From NCBI RefSeq assembly GCF_002165135.1, contig NZ_NFZQ01000007.1, forward strand, positions 186,001 through 250,000: DNA of 64,000 nucleotides, written 5' to 3'. Source of the stretch: Pseudomonas sp. SID14000. Its GTDB lineage: Bacteria > Pseudomonadota > Gammaproteobacteria > Pseudomonadales > Pseudomonadaceae. Every line of letters starts with the position of its first letter. Position 1 is the first letter of the stretch. Below, piece after piece: positions 55,437 through 64,000 of the stretch. Under the pieces are notes generated by a model, which was not told where the DNA came from, searched no databases, and worked only from the letters and a program-made list of their open reading frames with translations. The translations under genes and the position numbers were made by a program.

Positions 55437-56702
55437 GTGATCAGGATCTTTATCGGCGTGCTGTTCTGCCTGCTGTTCTTCAGCGACTTCGTCGTGTTGA
55501 CGCTGGGGCTGGGCAGCGTGTTTGCCGGTTGGCGAGAAATGATCAGCCTGCTGATGATCATGTGGCTGCTGTTGCGGGCGCTGGCCAGCATCACGGCGCG
55601 TGGCATGGTCAACCTCGAAGTAGGGCGGTGGTTGCTGGTCGTGCTGTTCTTTGTCTTCCTGTACCTGCTGTTCGGCGACCTGAGCGCGTCATCGGTGCGC
55701 ATGTTCCGTGCACTGGCCGTGCCGGTGTTCGTCGGCATGGCGGTGGCCGTCTGGGCGCAAGCGGTGTCGACCGAGAAGAAGCTGCGCCATGTGTACTGGT
55801 CGGTGTTGGCCATGAGCGTGCTCACTGGCGTGTATGCGTTGTACCAGTACCTGACCATCGTCTCGGCCGAGCAGTTCTGGTACTGGCCGCTGCTTACCGC
55901 CAAAGGCTATGAACTGCAACCCTACAACTCTATGCGTGACGGGCTGCCGCGGGTTTCCGGCTTCTTCACTGGCACGCTGGAATTTTCTGCAGTAATCCTC
56001 AACACCGCCGCCATGACACTGGCCGTGTTGCTCAGCGGGCGTAACTGGTCGTTGATCCGGCGCCTGCTGCTGATTGCGGCCTTCCTGCTGCTGTGCGGGC
56101 TGATTGTGATCGGCTCGGTGCGTACGGCAATGATCGGCCTGGTGTGCATCTGCTCGATGCTGGTGGTGGCCCGGGTACTGCGCACGGCCTGGCTGATCTC
56201 GCTGCTGGGCTATTTGCAGTTCGTTGGCCTGACCGTGGCAATTTTCGCCTACCTGTCGATGGGCTACACCCAGGATTTGTCGGCGCTGGACCGCGAGCGC
56301 CAGTGGCTGCACATGTATGAGGTGCTGAGCGCGCACCCCATGGGCTATGGCTTTGGCGCGGTAGGCCCGGGCCAGCCGCACTGGTTCGATTCGTTCTGGC
56401 TCAACCTGCTGGCCACCTGCGGTTTGGTCGGCCTGCTGATCATGGCCGGGTTGATCCTTTGGTATCACAAGCTGGTGACGATCGTCGTCCGGGACAGGCC
56501 CCATGCCAGCTCCTGGAAAAACGGCCTGGGCAACTTCGTGATTGCCAGCTACCCGTTCTTCCTGAGCTCGTTCTTTTTCCAGTCCTATACGAACAGTGTT
56601 GTCCTCTACATTTTCGCGATCGTGGTGATGGTGATCATTGGTGAAAACAGAAGAACAAAAGTTGAGCTTGGCAGTACTGATCGTTCTGTATCGGAAAACT
56701 AG
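55437..56702 (+). CDS. O-antigen polymerase (Wzy-like)
   Basis: A 421-aa membrane protein with about 10-12 hydrophobic spans and a large periplasmic loop near residues 300-330 (HMYEVLSAHPMGYGFGAVGP), the O-antigen ligase/polymerase (PF04932-like) pattern. The conserved RxxxIG-type motif (RTAMIGLVC) is present. With wzx and wzz in the same cluster it most likely polymerises repeat units; a ligase (WaaL) role cannot be excluded. The GTG at 55437 is used, since GCGAGG lies 6 bases upstream; GTG 55431 is the alternative. Its end overlaps the next gene by about 62 bases in another frame. Confidence 0.72.
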   Translation: MIRIFIGVLFCLLFFSDFVVLTLGLGSVFAGWREMISLLMIMWLLLRALASITARGMVNLEVGRWLLVVLFFVFLYLLFGDLSASSVRMFRALAVPVFVGMAVAVWAQAVSTEKKLRHVYWSVLAMSVLTGVYALYQYLTIVSAEQFWYWPLLTAKGYELQPYNSMRDGLPRVSGFFTGTLEFSAVILNTAAMTLAVLLSGRNWSLIRRLLLIAAFLLLCGLIVIGSVRTAMIGLVCICSMLVVARVLRTAWLISLLGYLQFVGLTVAIFAYLSMGYTQDLSALDRERQWLHMYEVLSAHPMGYGFGAVGPGQPHWFDSFWLNLLATCGLVGLLIMAGLILWYHKLVTIVVRDRPHASSWKNGLGNFVIASYPFFLSSFFFQSYTNSVVLYIFAIVVMVIIGENRRTKVELGSTDRSVSEN

Positions 56703-57510
56703 CCAGGACTCGATTGCCCTGCAGTCGCTGCTCGCACAGCAGGCGCTGCTGCATGACGAGGGCATCGACCTGCAACTGTACGTCTGGAACAACTCCCCCG
56801 GCGTGGCGCAGCCGTGCCCGGGCGTACGCTGGCACGAGGCGGACAACCAGCGGCTGTCGGTGGTCTACAACCAGGTGGCCGAACAGGCGTTTGCCGCCGG
56901 GGTCGATCTTTTCATGATTTCGGATGACGACACCAACTACTCGAACATCCGCCTGTCCAGCTGCCTGGCGCAGATCGGCAAGGTGCGCCAGGCACCGGGT
57001 GGCGACCAGGTGGGCGTGTTCATGCCCCGGCTGATCAGCCATGGGCAACTGGTTAGCCCCGGCAAGCGCTGGCTGTTCATGGGCCGCCTCACGCCCAACG
57101 TGGCCCCTGGGCTGGTGGACTCGAAAAACCTGTTGGGCATCAACAGCGGCCTGATTTTCACCCGCGAGTGCTTCCAGCGCATGACGCCGTTCTATGACGA
57201 GCGGTTGCGCTTCTATGCCACCGATACCGACTTTTTCATCCGCTACGAGGAGTATTTCCCAAAGGCCTGCGTGCTGGATGTGGAGATTGCCCACGACCTG
57301 TCCGAGCACAGCGCCGATACCCCCGAGCGTGCCTTGTTCCGCTTCGAGGAAATGATCCACGGGTTGCGTATCAGCTTTCATTCCCACGGCCTGCTGGAGC
57401 GCATCCTGCTTGACCTGTACCTGGTCTATGCGGCCATTCGCAAAGCGGTGGCTTACCGCCGTCCGGCCTTCGTCAAGGCCTTGTTTACCCAGGTGAGGGC
57501 TGTGAAATGA
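56641..57510 (+). CDS. Family 2 glycosyltransferase (rhamnosyltransferase-like)
   Basis: A 289-aa GT-A type enzyme. N-terminus LSLAVLIVLYRKTSQDSIAL, nucleotide-sugar segment VDLFMISDDDTNYSNI (the acidic DDD replaces DxD), and the acceptor region TPFYDERLRFYATDTDFFIRYE, which resembles WbbL-type rhamnosyltransferases. Start chosen at GTG 56641, which overlaps wzy by 62 bases; the ribosome site is poor and other starts are possible. Likely adds one sugar of the repeat unit. The next gene overlaps by 4 bases. Confidence 0.78.
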   Translation: MKTEEQKLSLAVLIVLYRKTSQDSIALQSLLAQQALLHDEGIDLQLYVWNNSPGVAQPCPGVRWHEADNQRLSVVYNQVAEQAFAAGVDLFMISDDDTNYSNIRLSSCLAQIGKVRQAPGGDQVGVFMPRLISHGQLVSPGKRWLFMGRLTPNVAPGLVDSKNLLGINSGLIFTRECFQRMTPFYDERLRFYATDTDFFIRYEEYFPKACVLDVEIAHDLSEHSADTPERALFRFEEMIHGLRISFHSHGLLERILLDLYLVYAAIRKAVAYRRPAFVKALFTQVRAVK

Positions 57511-58214
57511 TGCATGCCTTGCTCGAAAAACTGGTGCTGCTGATTAAAAAACGCCCATTGGTGGTCGACCGGCGCATCTCGTCGGGCTACCTGCTGGGGC
57601 TGTTCGTGACTAAGCTGCTGATGGCCTGCCGCGGTATGATCCGCCTGCGCCGACGGCGCCTGGCGTTCATTGGCTCGGGAGTAACCTTGAAGGAAGTGGG
57701 CAAGATCGAGTACGGCCCAGGGCTGGTCATCGACCAGGGCTGTTTCGTCGATGCCTTGTCCAATGACGGCATCCGCTTCGGCACCGCCGTGTCGCTGAAC
57801 AAGCACATCATCATCGAGTGTACCGGTAGCCTGGCCAACATTGGCAAGGGCCTGGTGATTGGCGACAACGTCGGTCTGGGTGCAGGCTGCTTCCTGGGCT
57901 GCGCCGGTGGCATCGAGATTGGCAGCGACACAATCATCGGCAACTTTGTCAGCTTCCATTCGGAAAACCACAACTTCGAAGACCCAGTGCAACCTATCCG
58001 ACTGCAGGGCGTGAGCCGCCAGGGCATCAAGGTGGGCCGCAATTGCTGGATCGGTGCGAAGGTGACCGTGCTCGATGGCGCTGTGATCGAAGACGGCTGC
58101 GTGTTCGCCGCAGGGGCGGTGGTGGCCGCGGGCGTGTACCGCAAGAATTCGATTTATGGTGGCGTGCCGGCCAAGTTCATCAAGGCGCGCGTGGCGGAAG
58201 AAGGGGTGGCATGA
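57507..58214 (+). CDS. Hexapeptide-repeat acyltransferase (WcaF/WbbJ-like)
   Basis: A 235-aa protein whose N-terminal 70 residues are basic and partly hydrophobic (LLGLFVTKLLMAC, MIRLRRRRLAF), perhaps for membrane contact, followed by left-handed beta-helix repeats (IGKGLVIGDNVGLGAGC, IEIGSDTIIGNFVS) and the catalytic-loop sequence FHSENHNFEDP. The ending GGVPAKFIKARV is typical of O-acetyltransferases. It probably O-acetylates a sugar in the repeat unit. Start overlaps the family 2 transferase by 4 bases, and its own stop overlaps the next gene by 4. Confidence 0.82.
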   Translation: MMHALLEKLVLLIKKRPLVVDRRISSGYLLGLFVTKLLMACRGMIRLRRRRLAFIGSGVTLKEVGKIEYGPGLVIDQGCFVDALSNDGIRFGTAVSLNKHIIIECTGSLANIGKGLVIGDNVGLGAGCFLGCAGGIEIGSDTIIGNFVSFHSENHNFEDPVQPIRLQGVSRQGIKVGRNCWIGAKVTVLDGAVIEDGCVFAAGAVVAAGVYRKNSIYGGVPAKFIKARVAEEGVA

Positions 58215-59302
58215 AAACGTTGCACTTTGTCCATCTGCTGAATGACTACAGTGGTAGCCCGCGGGTACTGAACCAGACCATCACCGCGCTGCAGCAACAT
58301 GGCGCTGACTGCACCCTGCATGTGGGCAGCAGCGGCCACGGCGTGCTCGACGAACTGCAGGTACGCACCTGCAAGTTTGCCTACAAGCGTTTTGACAACC
58401 GCTGGCTGACCTTGCTGGCGTATGCCGGATCGCAGGTGGCGCTGTTCTTCAGCCTGTTGTGCCAGGTGCGGCCGGGGTCGGTCGTACTGGTGAACACCAT
58501 GCTGCCCTTTGGTGCAGCCTTGGCCGCCCGTTTGCGTGGCGCCAAGGTGGTTTACCACGTGCATGAAACCTCCATCCGGCCTGCGCTGCTCAAGGCGTTC
58601 TTGCGTCGGGTGATTGCCGGTTGCGCCAGCAAGGTGGTCTACGTATCGAAGTACCTGCAGGTACAAGAAGACGTGGCTGGCGTGCCTGCAGTGACCGTGT
58701 ACAACGGTCTGGCCGAGGGCTTTCAGCAGCAGGCGATGGCCACGCCGTACCAGCACTTGCACGACGGCCGCTTCAATGTACTGATGCTGGCGTCGTTGAA
58801 AGGCTACAAGGGGGTGGACGAATTTGTTGCCCTTGCCACGGCACTGGCCGCGGACCCTGTGCTGAAGTTCACCCTGGTGCTCAATGCCAGCCCGCAGGAA
58901 GTGGACGCCTACTTCGCCGGCAAGGCTCTACCGCAAAACCTCATGCTCAGCCCGGCCAGTGCCGAGGTGGCGAAGTTCTACCGCAATGCCAGCCTGGTGC
59001 TGAACCTCTCCCATGTGGATGGCTGGGTCGAAACCTTTGGCCTGACCATTCTCGAGGCGATGGCCTTCGGCATCCCGACTATCGTGCCCCCGGTAGGCGG
59101 CCCGGTCGAACTGGTCAGCGACGGGGTAGAGGGTTACCAGATCGATTCGAAGAACCATGAACAACTGGTGTGCACCGTTGCGCGCCTGTCGCAGGACCCA
59201 AAAGTGTGCCAGGAGCTGTCCGAGCGCGCACGCAGGAAAGCGAGTGAGTTTTCCACCGCCAACTTCCAGAAGAATATCGTGATGGTGTTTGATGACTTAT
59301 AA
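58211..59302 (+). CDS. Family 4 glycosyltransferase
   Basis: A 363-aa GT-B retaining transferase. N-terminal acceptor-side motif FVHLLNDYSGSPRVLNQTI; C-terminal donor motif VDGWVETFGLTILEAMAFG followed by PPVGGPVELVSDG, the E-x7-E pattern of GT4. The middle has VVYVSKYLQVQEDVAGVPAV. ATG at 58211 overlaps the acyltransferase stop. It should add a further sugar of the O-unit on the cytoplasmic face. The stop overlaps the next gene's start region. Confidence 0.85.
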   Translation: MKTLHFVHLLNDYSGSPRVLNQTITALQQHGADCTLHVGSSGHGVLDELQVRTCKFAYKRFDNRWLTLLAYAGSQVALFFSLLCQVRPGSVVLVNTMLPFGAALAARLRGAKVVYHVHETSIRPALLKAFLRRVIAGCASKVVYVSKYLQVQEDVAGVPAVTVYNGLAEGFQQQAMATPYQHLHDGRFNVLMLASLKGYKGVDEFVALATALAADPVLKFTLVLNASPQEVDAYFAGKALPQNLMLSPASAEVAKFYRNASLVLNLSHVDGWVETFGLTILEAMAFGIPTIVPPVGGPVELVSDGVEGYQIDSKNHEQLVCTVARLSQDPKVCQELSERARRKASEFSTANFQKNIVMVFDDL

Positions 59303-60401
59303 GATTGCAGTGATTGGTACGGTCGGTTTACCCGCCCAATACGGGGGGTGGGAAACATTGACCGAACAATTGGTGCGCAACCTGCCGGGTGACTGCGAAC
59401 TCACCGTGTATTGCAGTGCGCCGCATTACCCCCAGCGTCCGAAGTTTTTCGAGCGCGCCCGCCTGGTCTACCTGAACCTCAAGGCCAATGGCGTGCAAAG
59501 CATTCCGTACGATGTACTGAGCATGCTGCATGCCTACCGCAAGCATGACCTGATGTTGATTCTGGGGGTTTCCGGCTGCATTGCCCTGCCATTCATGCGC
59601 CTGCTGACCCGCAAGCCTATCGTGGTGAACATTGACGGCTATGAATGGAAACGCGCCAAGTGGTCCAACTTCGCCCGCTGGTTCCTGAAGTTGTCCGAAG
59701 CGGTGGCTGTGCGTTTTGCCCATGCGGTCATCACCGACAACAAGGTGCTGCAGGAATATGTGACCGCCGAATACAACAAGCCTAGCGAACTGATTGCCTA
59801 CGGTGGCGACCAGGCCCGGGCCGGCGAGCCAACCGAGCAAGCCCGCCAGGCTTACCCGTTCCTTGGTGCGCCCTATGCCTTTACGGTGTGCCGCATCGAG
59901 CCAGAGAACAACATCCATGTCATTCTCGAGGCCTTCGCCGGCTCTGGCATGCCGCTGGCGATCATCGGCAACTGGAATCACAGCGAATATGGCGTGCAAC
60001 TGCGCAAGCAATACGAAGGTGTAAGCAATATTCACCTGCTGGACCCGATCTACGACGTGGAGCAACTGAGCCCGCTGCGCAGCAATGCCACGGTGTACCT
60101 GCATGGCCACAGTGCCGGCGGCACCAACCCTTCGCTGGTCGAAGCCATGTGGCTGGGCCTGCCGGTGGTAGCCTTCGATGTGTCGTTCAACCGCGCTACC
60201 ACCGAAGACCAGGCGCTTTACTTTGCCGACAGCACCTCGCTGCGCAACCACGCCCAGGCACTGTTTGCCGATGAGGGCGCCCGTGCGCAACTGTCTGCGC
60301 GCCTGCACGAAATTGCCAACCGCCGTTACCGCTGGTCGGTGGTGGCAGACCAATACCGCAGCGTGTTCACCCGCCTGCTGGGCCGGGCGGGGAGAGGTTG
60401 A
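59292..60401 (+). CDS. DUF1972-type glycosyltransferase
   Basis: A 369-aa GT-B enzyme. The N-terminus IAVIGTVGLPAQYGGWETLTEQ is the DUF1972 signature (WsaF/RgpA-like rhamnosyltransferases and O-antigen GTs); NIDGYEWKRAKWS and the donor end HSAGGTNPSLVEAMWLGLPV with the E-x-x-W pattern follow. ATG at 59292 overlaps the GT4 end by 11 bases. Members often transfer rhamnose or fucosamine to the second position, but the sugar here is unknown. Confidence 0.83.
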   Translation: MTYKIAVIGTVGLPAQYGGWETLTEQLVRNLPGDCELTVYCSAPHYPQRPKFFERARLVYLNLKANGVQSIPYDVLSMLHAYRKHDLMLILGVSGCIALPFMRLLTRKPIVVNIDGYEWKRAKWSNFARWFLKLSEAVAVRFAHAVITDNKVLQEYVTAEYNKPSELIAYGGDQARAGEPTEQARQAYPFLGAPYAFTVCRIEPENNIHVILEAFAGSGMPLAIIGNWNHSEYGVQLRKQYEGVSNIHLLDPIYDVEQLSPLRSNATVYLHGHSAGGTNPSLVEAMWLGLPVVAFDVSFNRATTEDQALYFADSTSLRNHAQALFADEGARAQLSARLHEIANRRYRWSVVADQYRSVFTRLLGRAGRG

Positions 60402-61390
60402 TGGCCGGGCAAGGCAACGTGCAACGGCCGGGTATCCTCATCACCGGCGGTAGCGGTTTTGTCGGCAAGGTGTTGCTGCAGCGTCTTGCTGCGGACACAC
60501 GCTGGGCACCGCGCGCACTGGTGCGGCAGTCGCCTGGCCAGCGGCTGGCTGGCGTCGATTACCGGCCATTCAGCGAGTTGGCGGCGGTAGAGGTGGCGTC
60601 CGGGCATTTCGAGCAGGTCGACACCGTAATCCACCTGGCCTCCCGTGTGCACGTAATGCAGGAAACCGCCGCCAACCCGCTGGCCGAATTCCGCCGGGTA
60701 AACGTGGAAGGCACCCTGAGCCTGGCCCGGGCCGCTGCCCAGGCCGGCGTGCGGCGCTTCATATTTGTAAGCTCGGTGAAGGTGAACGGCGAAACCACTG
60801 ACGGCCGCCGGCCCTTCACCGCCGACGAAGCCCCCGCGCCTTCGGACCCGTACGGCATCTCCAAGCGCGAAGCCGAAGACGGCCTGCGCCAACTGGCGGC
60901 TGAAACCGGACTGGAAGTGGTGATCGTGCGGCCGGTGCTGGTGTATGGCCCTGGCGTGAAAGCCAACTTCCGCAGCATGATGAACTGGCTGAGCAAAGGC
61001 GTGCCGCTGCCGTTTGGCGCCATCCACAACAAGCGCAGCCTGGTGGCGCTGGACAACCTCGTGGACCTGCTGGTGACCTGCATCGACCACCCGGCCGCCG
61101 CCAACCAGACTTTTTTGGCCAGCGATGGCCACGACCTGTCCACCACCGAACTGCTGCAACGGCTGGGCAAGGCGCTGGGCAAGCCCGCCAGGTTGCTGCC
61201 GGTGCCCGCCGCCTGGTTGAAGGGCGCGGCCACCTTGGCCGGCAAAGGCGGGCTGGCCCAGCGCCTGTGCGGCTCGTTGCAGGTAGACATTGGCAAAACC
61301 CGTGAACTGCTGGGCTGGCAGCCCCCGCTGGATGTCGACCAGGCACTGCGGGCCACGGCACTCAACTTTTTGAAAGAGCAAGACAAATGA
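60401..61390 (+). CDS. NAD-dependent epimerase/reductase (WbpV/WbpK-like)
   Basis: A 329-aa extended SDR. Nucleotide motif ILITGGSGFVGKVLLQRL, VIHLASRVHVMQE, catalytic FVSSVKVNGE with Tyr-Lys in DPYGISKREAE. It belongs to the group that reduces or epimerises UDP-4-keto-6-deoxy-GlcNAc (made by WbpM) to UDP-FucNAc or UDP-QuiNAc. The next genes are the wbpL-like and wbpM-like genes, an arrangement well known in P. aeruginosa O-antigen clusters. ATG overlaps the previous stop (TTGATG), so coupling is likely. Confidence 0.82.
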   Translation: MAGQGNVQRPGILITGGSGFVGKVLLQRLAADTRWAPRALVRQSPGQRLAGVDYRPFSELAAVEVASGHFEQVDTVIHLASRVHVMQETAANPLAEFRRVNVEGTLSLARAAAQAGVRRFIFVSSVKVNGETTDGRRPFTADEAPAPSDPYGISKREAEDGLRQLAAETGLEVVIVRPVLVYGPGVKANFRSMMNWLSKGVPLPFGAIHNKRSLVALDNLVDLLVTCIDHPAAANQTFLASDGHDLSTTELLQRLGKALGKPARLLPVPAAWLKGAATLAGKGGLAQRLCGSLQVDIGKTRELLGWQPPLDVDQALRATALNFLKEQDK

Positions 61391-62400
61391 CGGCATGGTG
61401 GCTCATTCCCCTGGTCGCAGGGGCATCCCTGCTCTTGACCGCAGCGCTGCGGCGCTACGCCCTGAACAAACAGATCATCGACGTGCCCAACGCGCGCAGT
61501 TCGCACACCGTGCCTACTCCACGGGGTGGCGGTGTGGCCATTGTGCTGAGCTTTCTGGGCTGCCTGCCGCTGCTGGGCCTGGCCGGTGCAGTGCCGTTGC
61601 CGACGCTGGTCGCCATCGGCGGGGCAGGGGCACTGATCGCGGTAATCGGCTTCATGGATGACCATGGACACATCGCCGCCCGCTGGCGCCTGCTCGGCCA
61701 CTTCGCCGCAGCCGGCTGGATGCTGTACTGGCTAGGCGGCCTGGCGCCGGTGCTGGTGTTTGGTTTTACCCTGGACCTGCAGTGGTTCGGCTACATCCTG
61801 GCCGCGCTCTACTGTGTGTGGATGCTCAACCTGTATAACTTCATGGACGGCATCGACGGCATCGCCAGCGTCGAAGCGGTGACTGCCTGCCTGGGCATGG
61901 TGCTGCTCTCGGCCCTGGCCGGTGCGCCGCAGCTGATGGCGCTGCCGCTGTTGCTGGCCGCAGCCACGCTCGGCTTCCTGTTCTGGAACTTCCCGCCGGC
62001 CAGGATCTTCATGGGTGACGCCGGTAGCGGCTTTCTCGGCATCGTATTGGCGGGCCTGTCGCTGCAGGCGGCCTGGGCCGCGCCACAGTTGTTCTGGTGC
62101 TGGCTGATTCTGCTGGGCGTTTTCGTCGTCGACGCCACCTTCACCCTGATCCGCCGCCTGTTGCGCGGTGACAAGGTGTACGAAGCGCACCGCAGCCACG
62201 CCTACCAGTTCGCCTCGCGCCACTACGGCAAGCACCTGCCGGTGACTCTGGCGGTGGCCGCGCTCAACCTGTTCTGGCTGCTGCCGATAGCCCTGTGCGT
62301 GCTGTTGCTTGGTCTGGACGGCGTGTGGGGCGTGATCATCGCCTACCTGCCATTGGCATTTCTGGCCGTGCGCTGGCGCGCCGGCGAACTCGAACACTAG
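61387..62400 (+). CDS. Undecaprenyl-phosphate sugar-1-phosphate transferase (WbpL-like)
   Basis: A 337-aa polytopic enzyme of the MraY/WecA family (GT4 glycosyl-phosphate type). Conserved loops: PNARSSHTVPTPRGGG, GFMDDHG (Asp pair for Mg2+), LYNFMDGIDGIAS and RIFMGDAGSGFLG, plus the His-containing YEAHRSHAYQFA. It loads QuiNAc-1-P or FucNAc-1-P onto undecaprenyl phosphate and so starts O-unit (and, in P. aeruginosa, common antigen) assembly. Overlaps the epimerase stop by 4 bases. Confidence 0.9.
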   Translation: MTAWWLIPLVAGASLLLTAALRRYALNKQIIDVPNARSSHTVPTPRGGGVAIVLSFLGCLPLLGLAGAVPLPTLVAIGGAGALIAVIGFMDDHGHIAARWRLLGHFAAAGWMLYWLGGLAPVLVFGFTLDLQWFGYILAALYCVWMLNLYNFMDGIDGIASVEAVTACLGMVLLSALAGAPQLMALPLLLAAATLGFLFWNFPPARIFMGDAGSGFLGIVLAGLSLQAAWAAPQLFWCWLILLGVFVVDATFTLIRRLLRGDKVYEAHRSHAYQFASRHYGKHLPVTLAVAALNLFWLLPIALCVLLLGLDGVWGVIIAYLPLAFLAVRWRAGELEH

Positions 62401-62458
62401 CTAGAGTGATAGAAAGAAGACGCTAGACATGTCACTTTGTAAAGCTCTCAGAGGTTCT

Positions 62459-64000
62459 ATGGATAAGCTGCGCTCAAGACTGCTTGGACTACCTCGGCGC
62501 CACAAGCGGGCGATCCAGGTAGCGACTGATGTCATTCTGGTCTGGTTTGCGCTGTGGCTGGCGTTTGTCGTGCGCCTGGGCATCGATGACCTGGCCAACC
62601 CTGTCCGTGACCACACCTGGTTGTTCATCACTGCACCGATCATCTCGATCCCGCTGTTCATCCGCTTTGGCTTGTACCGGGCAGTGATGCGCTATTTCGG
62701 CAATGACGCACTGATCGCCATCATCAAGGCCGTGACGCTGTCGGCGCTGATCCTCGGCTTCATCATCTACTGGGCCAGCAACCACCAGAACGTGGTGCCG
62801 CGCTCGATCACCTTCAACTACTGGTGGCTGAGCCTGATCATGGTCGGCGGCCTGCGTCTGGCCATGCGCCAGTACTTCCTGGGTGACTGGTTTGCCACTG
62901 CCGTGCAGCACGTGCCCTTTGCCAACCGCGACGATGGCCTGCCACGGGTGGCCATCTATGGTGCCGGCTCGGCCGGTAACCAGCTGGTGGCGGCGCTGCG
63001 CATGGGCAAGGCCATGCGCCCGGTCGCCTTCATCGACGACGATGCCAGCATCACCGACCGGGTTATCGCCGGCCTGCAGGTGTACCAGCCGGAACAGCTG
63101 CAACGCATGATCGACGACACCGGCGCCGAAGAAATCCTGCTGGCGTTGCCCTCGGTCAGCCGCAGCCGCCGCCGCGAAATCCTCAACCTGCTGGAAGGCT
63201 ACCCGCTGCACGTGCGCAGTGTGCCCGGCTTCATGGACCTGGCCAGCGGCCGGGTCAAGGTGGACGACATTCAGGAAGTGGACATTGCCGACCTGCTGGG
63301 CCGCGACGCGGTGCCGGCACAAGGCGACTTGCTACAGCACTGCATCATCGACCAGACGGTGATGGTGACCGGTGCCGGCGGCTCGATCGGGTCCGAACTG
63401 TGCCGCCAGATCCTCGGGCAGGCGCCGCGCACCCTGCTGTTGTTCGAGCACAGCGAATTCAACCTGTACACCATTGCCAGTGAGCTGGAGCAGCGCATTA
63501 TCCGCGAAGGCCTGGCCGTGCAGTTGATCCCCATCCTGGGCTCGGTACGCGACCAGGCCAAGATGCTCGACGTCATGCGCGCCTGGCAAGTGGACACCGT
63601 GTACCACGCCGCGGCCTACAAGCACGTGCCAATTGTCGAGCACAACATTGCCGAAGGCCTGTCGAACAATGTGTTCGGTACCCTGTACACCGCCCAGGCG
63701 GCGCTGCAGGCCGGCGTTGCCAACTTCGTGCTGATTTCCACCGACAAGGCCGTGCGCCCGACCAACGTGATGGGCAGCACCAAGCGCCTGGCCGAAATGG
63801 TGCTGCAGGCCCTTAGCCGCGAGGTGGCGCCGGTACTGATGGGTGACACCGGCAATGTCTCGCAGGTGAACAAGACCCGCTTCACCATGGTGCGCTTCGG
63901 CAACGTGCTAGGCTCGTCGGGCTCGGTCATTCCGCTGTTCCACAAGCAGATCAAGGCCGGCGGGCCGCTGACCGTGACCCACCCGAAAATCACCCGCTAC
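62459..64000 (+). CDS. wbpM: UDP-GlcNAc 4,6-dehydratase WbpM (3' end outside window)
   Basis: First 514 codons of a large membrane-bound nucleotide-sugar dehydratase (usually ~660 aa). Four N-terminal membrane spans (for example VILVWFALWLAFVVRLGI), then a CoA-binding-like domain (VAIYGAGSAGNQLVAALRMG), then the SDR domain with VTGAGGSIGSELCRQIL, VYHAAAYKHVPIVE, STDKAVRPTNVMGSTKR, where Met replaces the usual Tyr as in WbpM. It converts UDP-GlcNAc to the 4-keto-6-deoxy sugar used by the epimerase. ATG at 62459 is used; ATG 62429 (10 residues longer) is in frame with a weaker site. Open to the window end. Confidence 0.9.
   Translation, partial: MDKLRSRLLGLPRRHKRAIQVATDVILVWFALWLAFVVRLGIDDLANPVRDHTWLFITAPIISIPLFIRFGLYRAVMRYFGNDALIAIIKAVTLSALILGFIIYWASNHQNVVPRSITFNYWWLSLIMVGGLRLAMRQYFLGDWFATAVQHVPFANRDDGLPRVAIYGAGSAGNQLVAALRMGKAMRPVAFIDDDASITDRVIAGLQVYQPEQLQRMIDDTGAEEILLALPSVSRSRRREILNLLEGYPLHVRSVPGFMDLASGRVKVDDIQEVDIADLLGRDAVPAQGDLLQHCIIDQTVMVTGAGGSIGSELCRQILGQAPRTLLLFEHSEFNLYTIASELEQRIIREGLAVQLIPILGSVRDQAKMLDVMRAWQVDTVYHAAAYKHVPIVEHNIAEGLSNNVFGTLYTAQAALQAGVANFVLISTDKAVRPTNVMGSTKRLAEMVLQALSREVAPVLMGDTGNVSQVNKTRFTMVRFGNVLGSSGSVIPLFHKQIKAGGPLTVTHPKITRY

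Noticed and set aside
1..64000. tRNA or rRNA genes, CRISPR arrays, insertion sequences, prophage
   Set aside because: No cloverleaf-type ends, regular spaced direct repeats, transposase or phage-like genes were seen while reading both strands; absence is by inspection only.

Overview
The window reads as chromosomal DNA of a fluorescent Pseudomonas of the P. putida group. The order actP – rsmI – NAGGN osmolyte genes – mupP/ubiG – mtnA – gyrA – serC – pheA – tyrA-aroA – cmk – rpsA – ihfB – wzz – O-antigen genes is the one known from that group. Coding DNA is GC-rich, and many intergenic gaps hold REP-type palindromes ('GTGGGAGCGGG...' family). This assignment rests on remembered gene order and protein families; no search was run.

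Layout. (1) 1-1528: 3' part of the acetate permease gene actP, followed by a clear terminator. (2) 1746-10854: an alternate chaperone-usher (CS1/CFA-I type) fimbrial locus (major pilin, usher, tip adhesin, chaperone) followed directly by a BvgA/EvgA-like response regulator and a BvgS/EvgS-like hybrid kinase. The usher carries a -1 frameshift in a T run. (3) 10750-12580: small genes (DUF3309, an SDR oxidoreductase, the CsrA-family regulator rsmI, a YheU-like protein). (4) 12665-17515: the N-acetylglutaminylglutamine amide (NAGGN) osmoprotectant operon on the minus strand. (5) 17958-35830: housekeeping genes: mnmC, pap, an EamA transporter, fumC, bolA, trhO, a DsbA-like protein, an ABC exporter, a GGDEF/EAL protein, a TenA/PqqC-fold protein, then the minus-strand block yciK-mupP-ubiG, and mtnA. 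(6) 36359-47281: gyrA and the aromatic/serine supercluster serC-pheA-tyrA/aroA-cmk-rpsA, then ihfB and lapA. (7) 47384-64000: an MBL/beta-CASP nuclease-like gene, then a Wzx/Wzy-type O-antigen cluster: wzz; a fused rmlC-fdtA gene, an acyltransferase and an aminotransferase for a dTDP-3-acylamino-3,6-dideoxyhexose; a flippase; a polymerase; four glycosyltransferase-like genes; and wbpV/wbpL/wbpM-like genes that make and load the first sugar onto undecaprenyl phosphate. wbpM runs off the window end.

How it fits together. The fimbrial locus looks like a self-contained adhesin unit with its own phosphorelay. Palindromes resembling BvgA heptads lie in front of the pilin gene, the chaperone gene and rsmI, which suggests (inference) a shared regulon. 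In the O-antigen cluster, the wzz-to-wzx part is visibly more A+T-rich than the part from 54001 on, which suggests mosaic assembly. The least ordinary items are the RmlC-FdtA fusion, the frameshifted usher at a slippery-type heptamer, and a family of long inverted-repeat elements with two full copies whose spacers are both exactly 126 bp.
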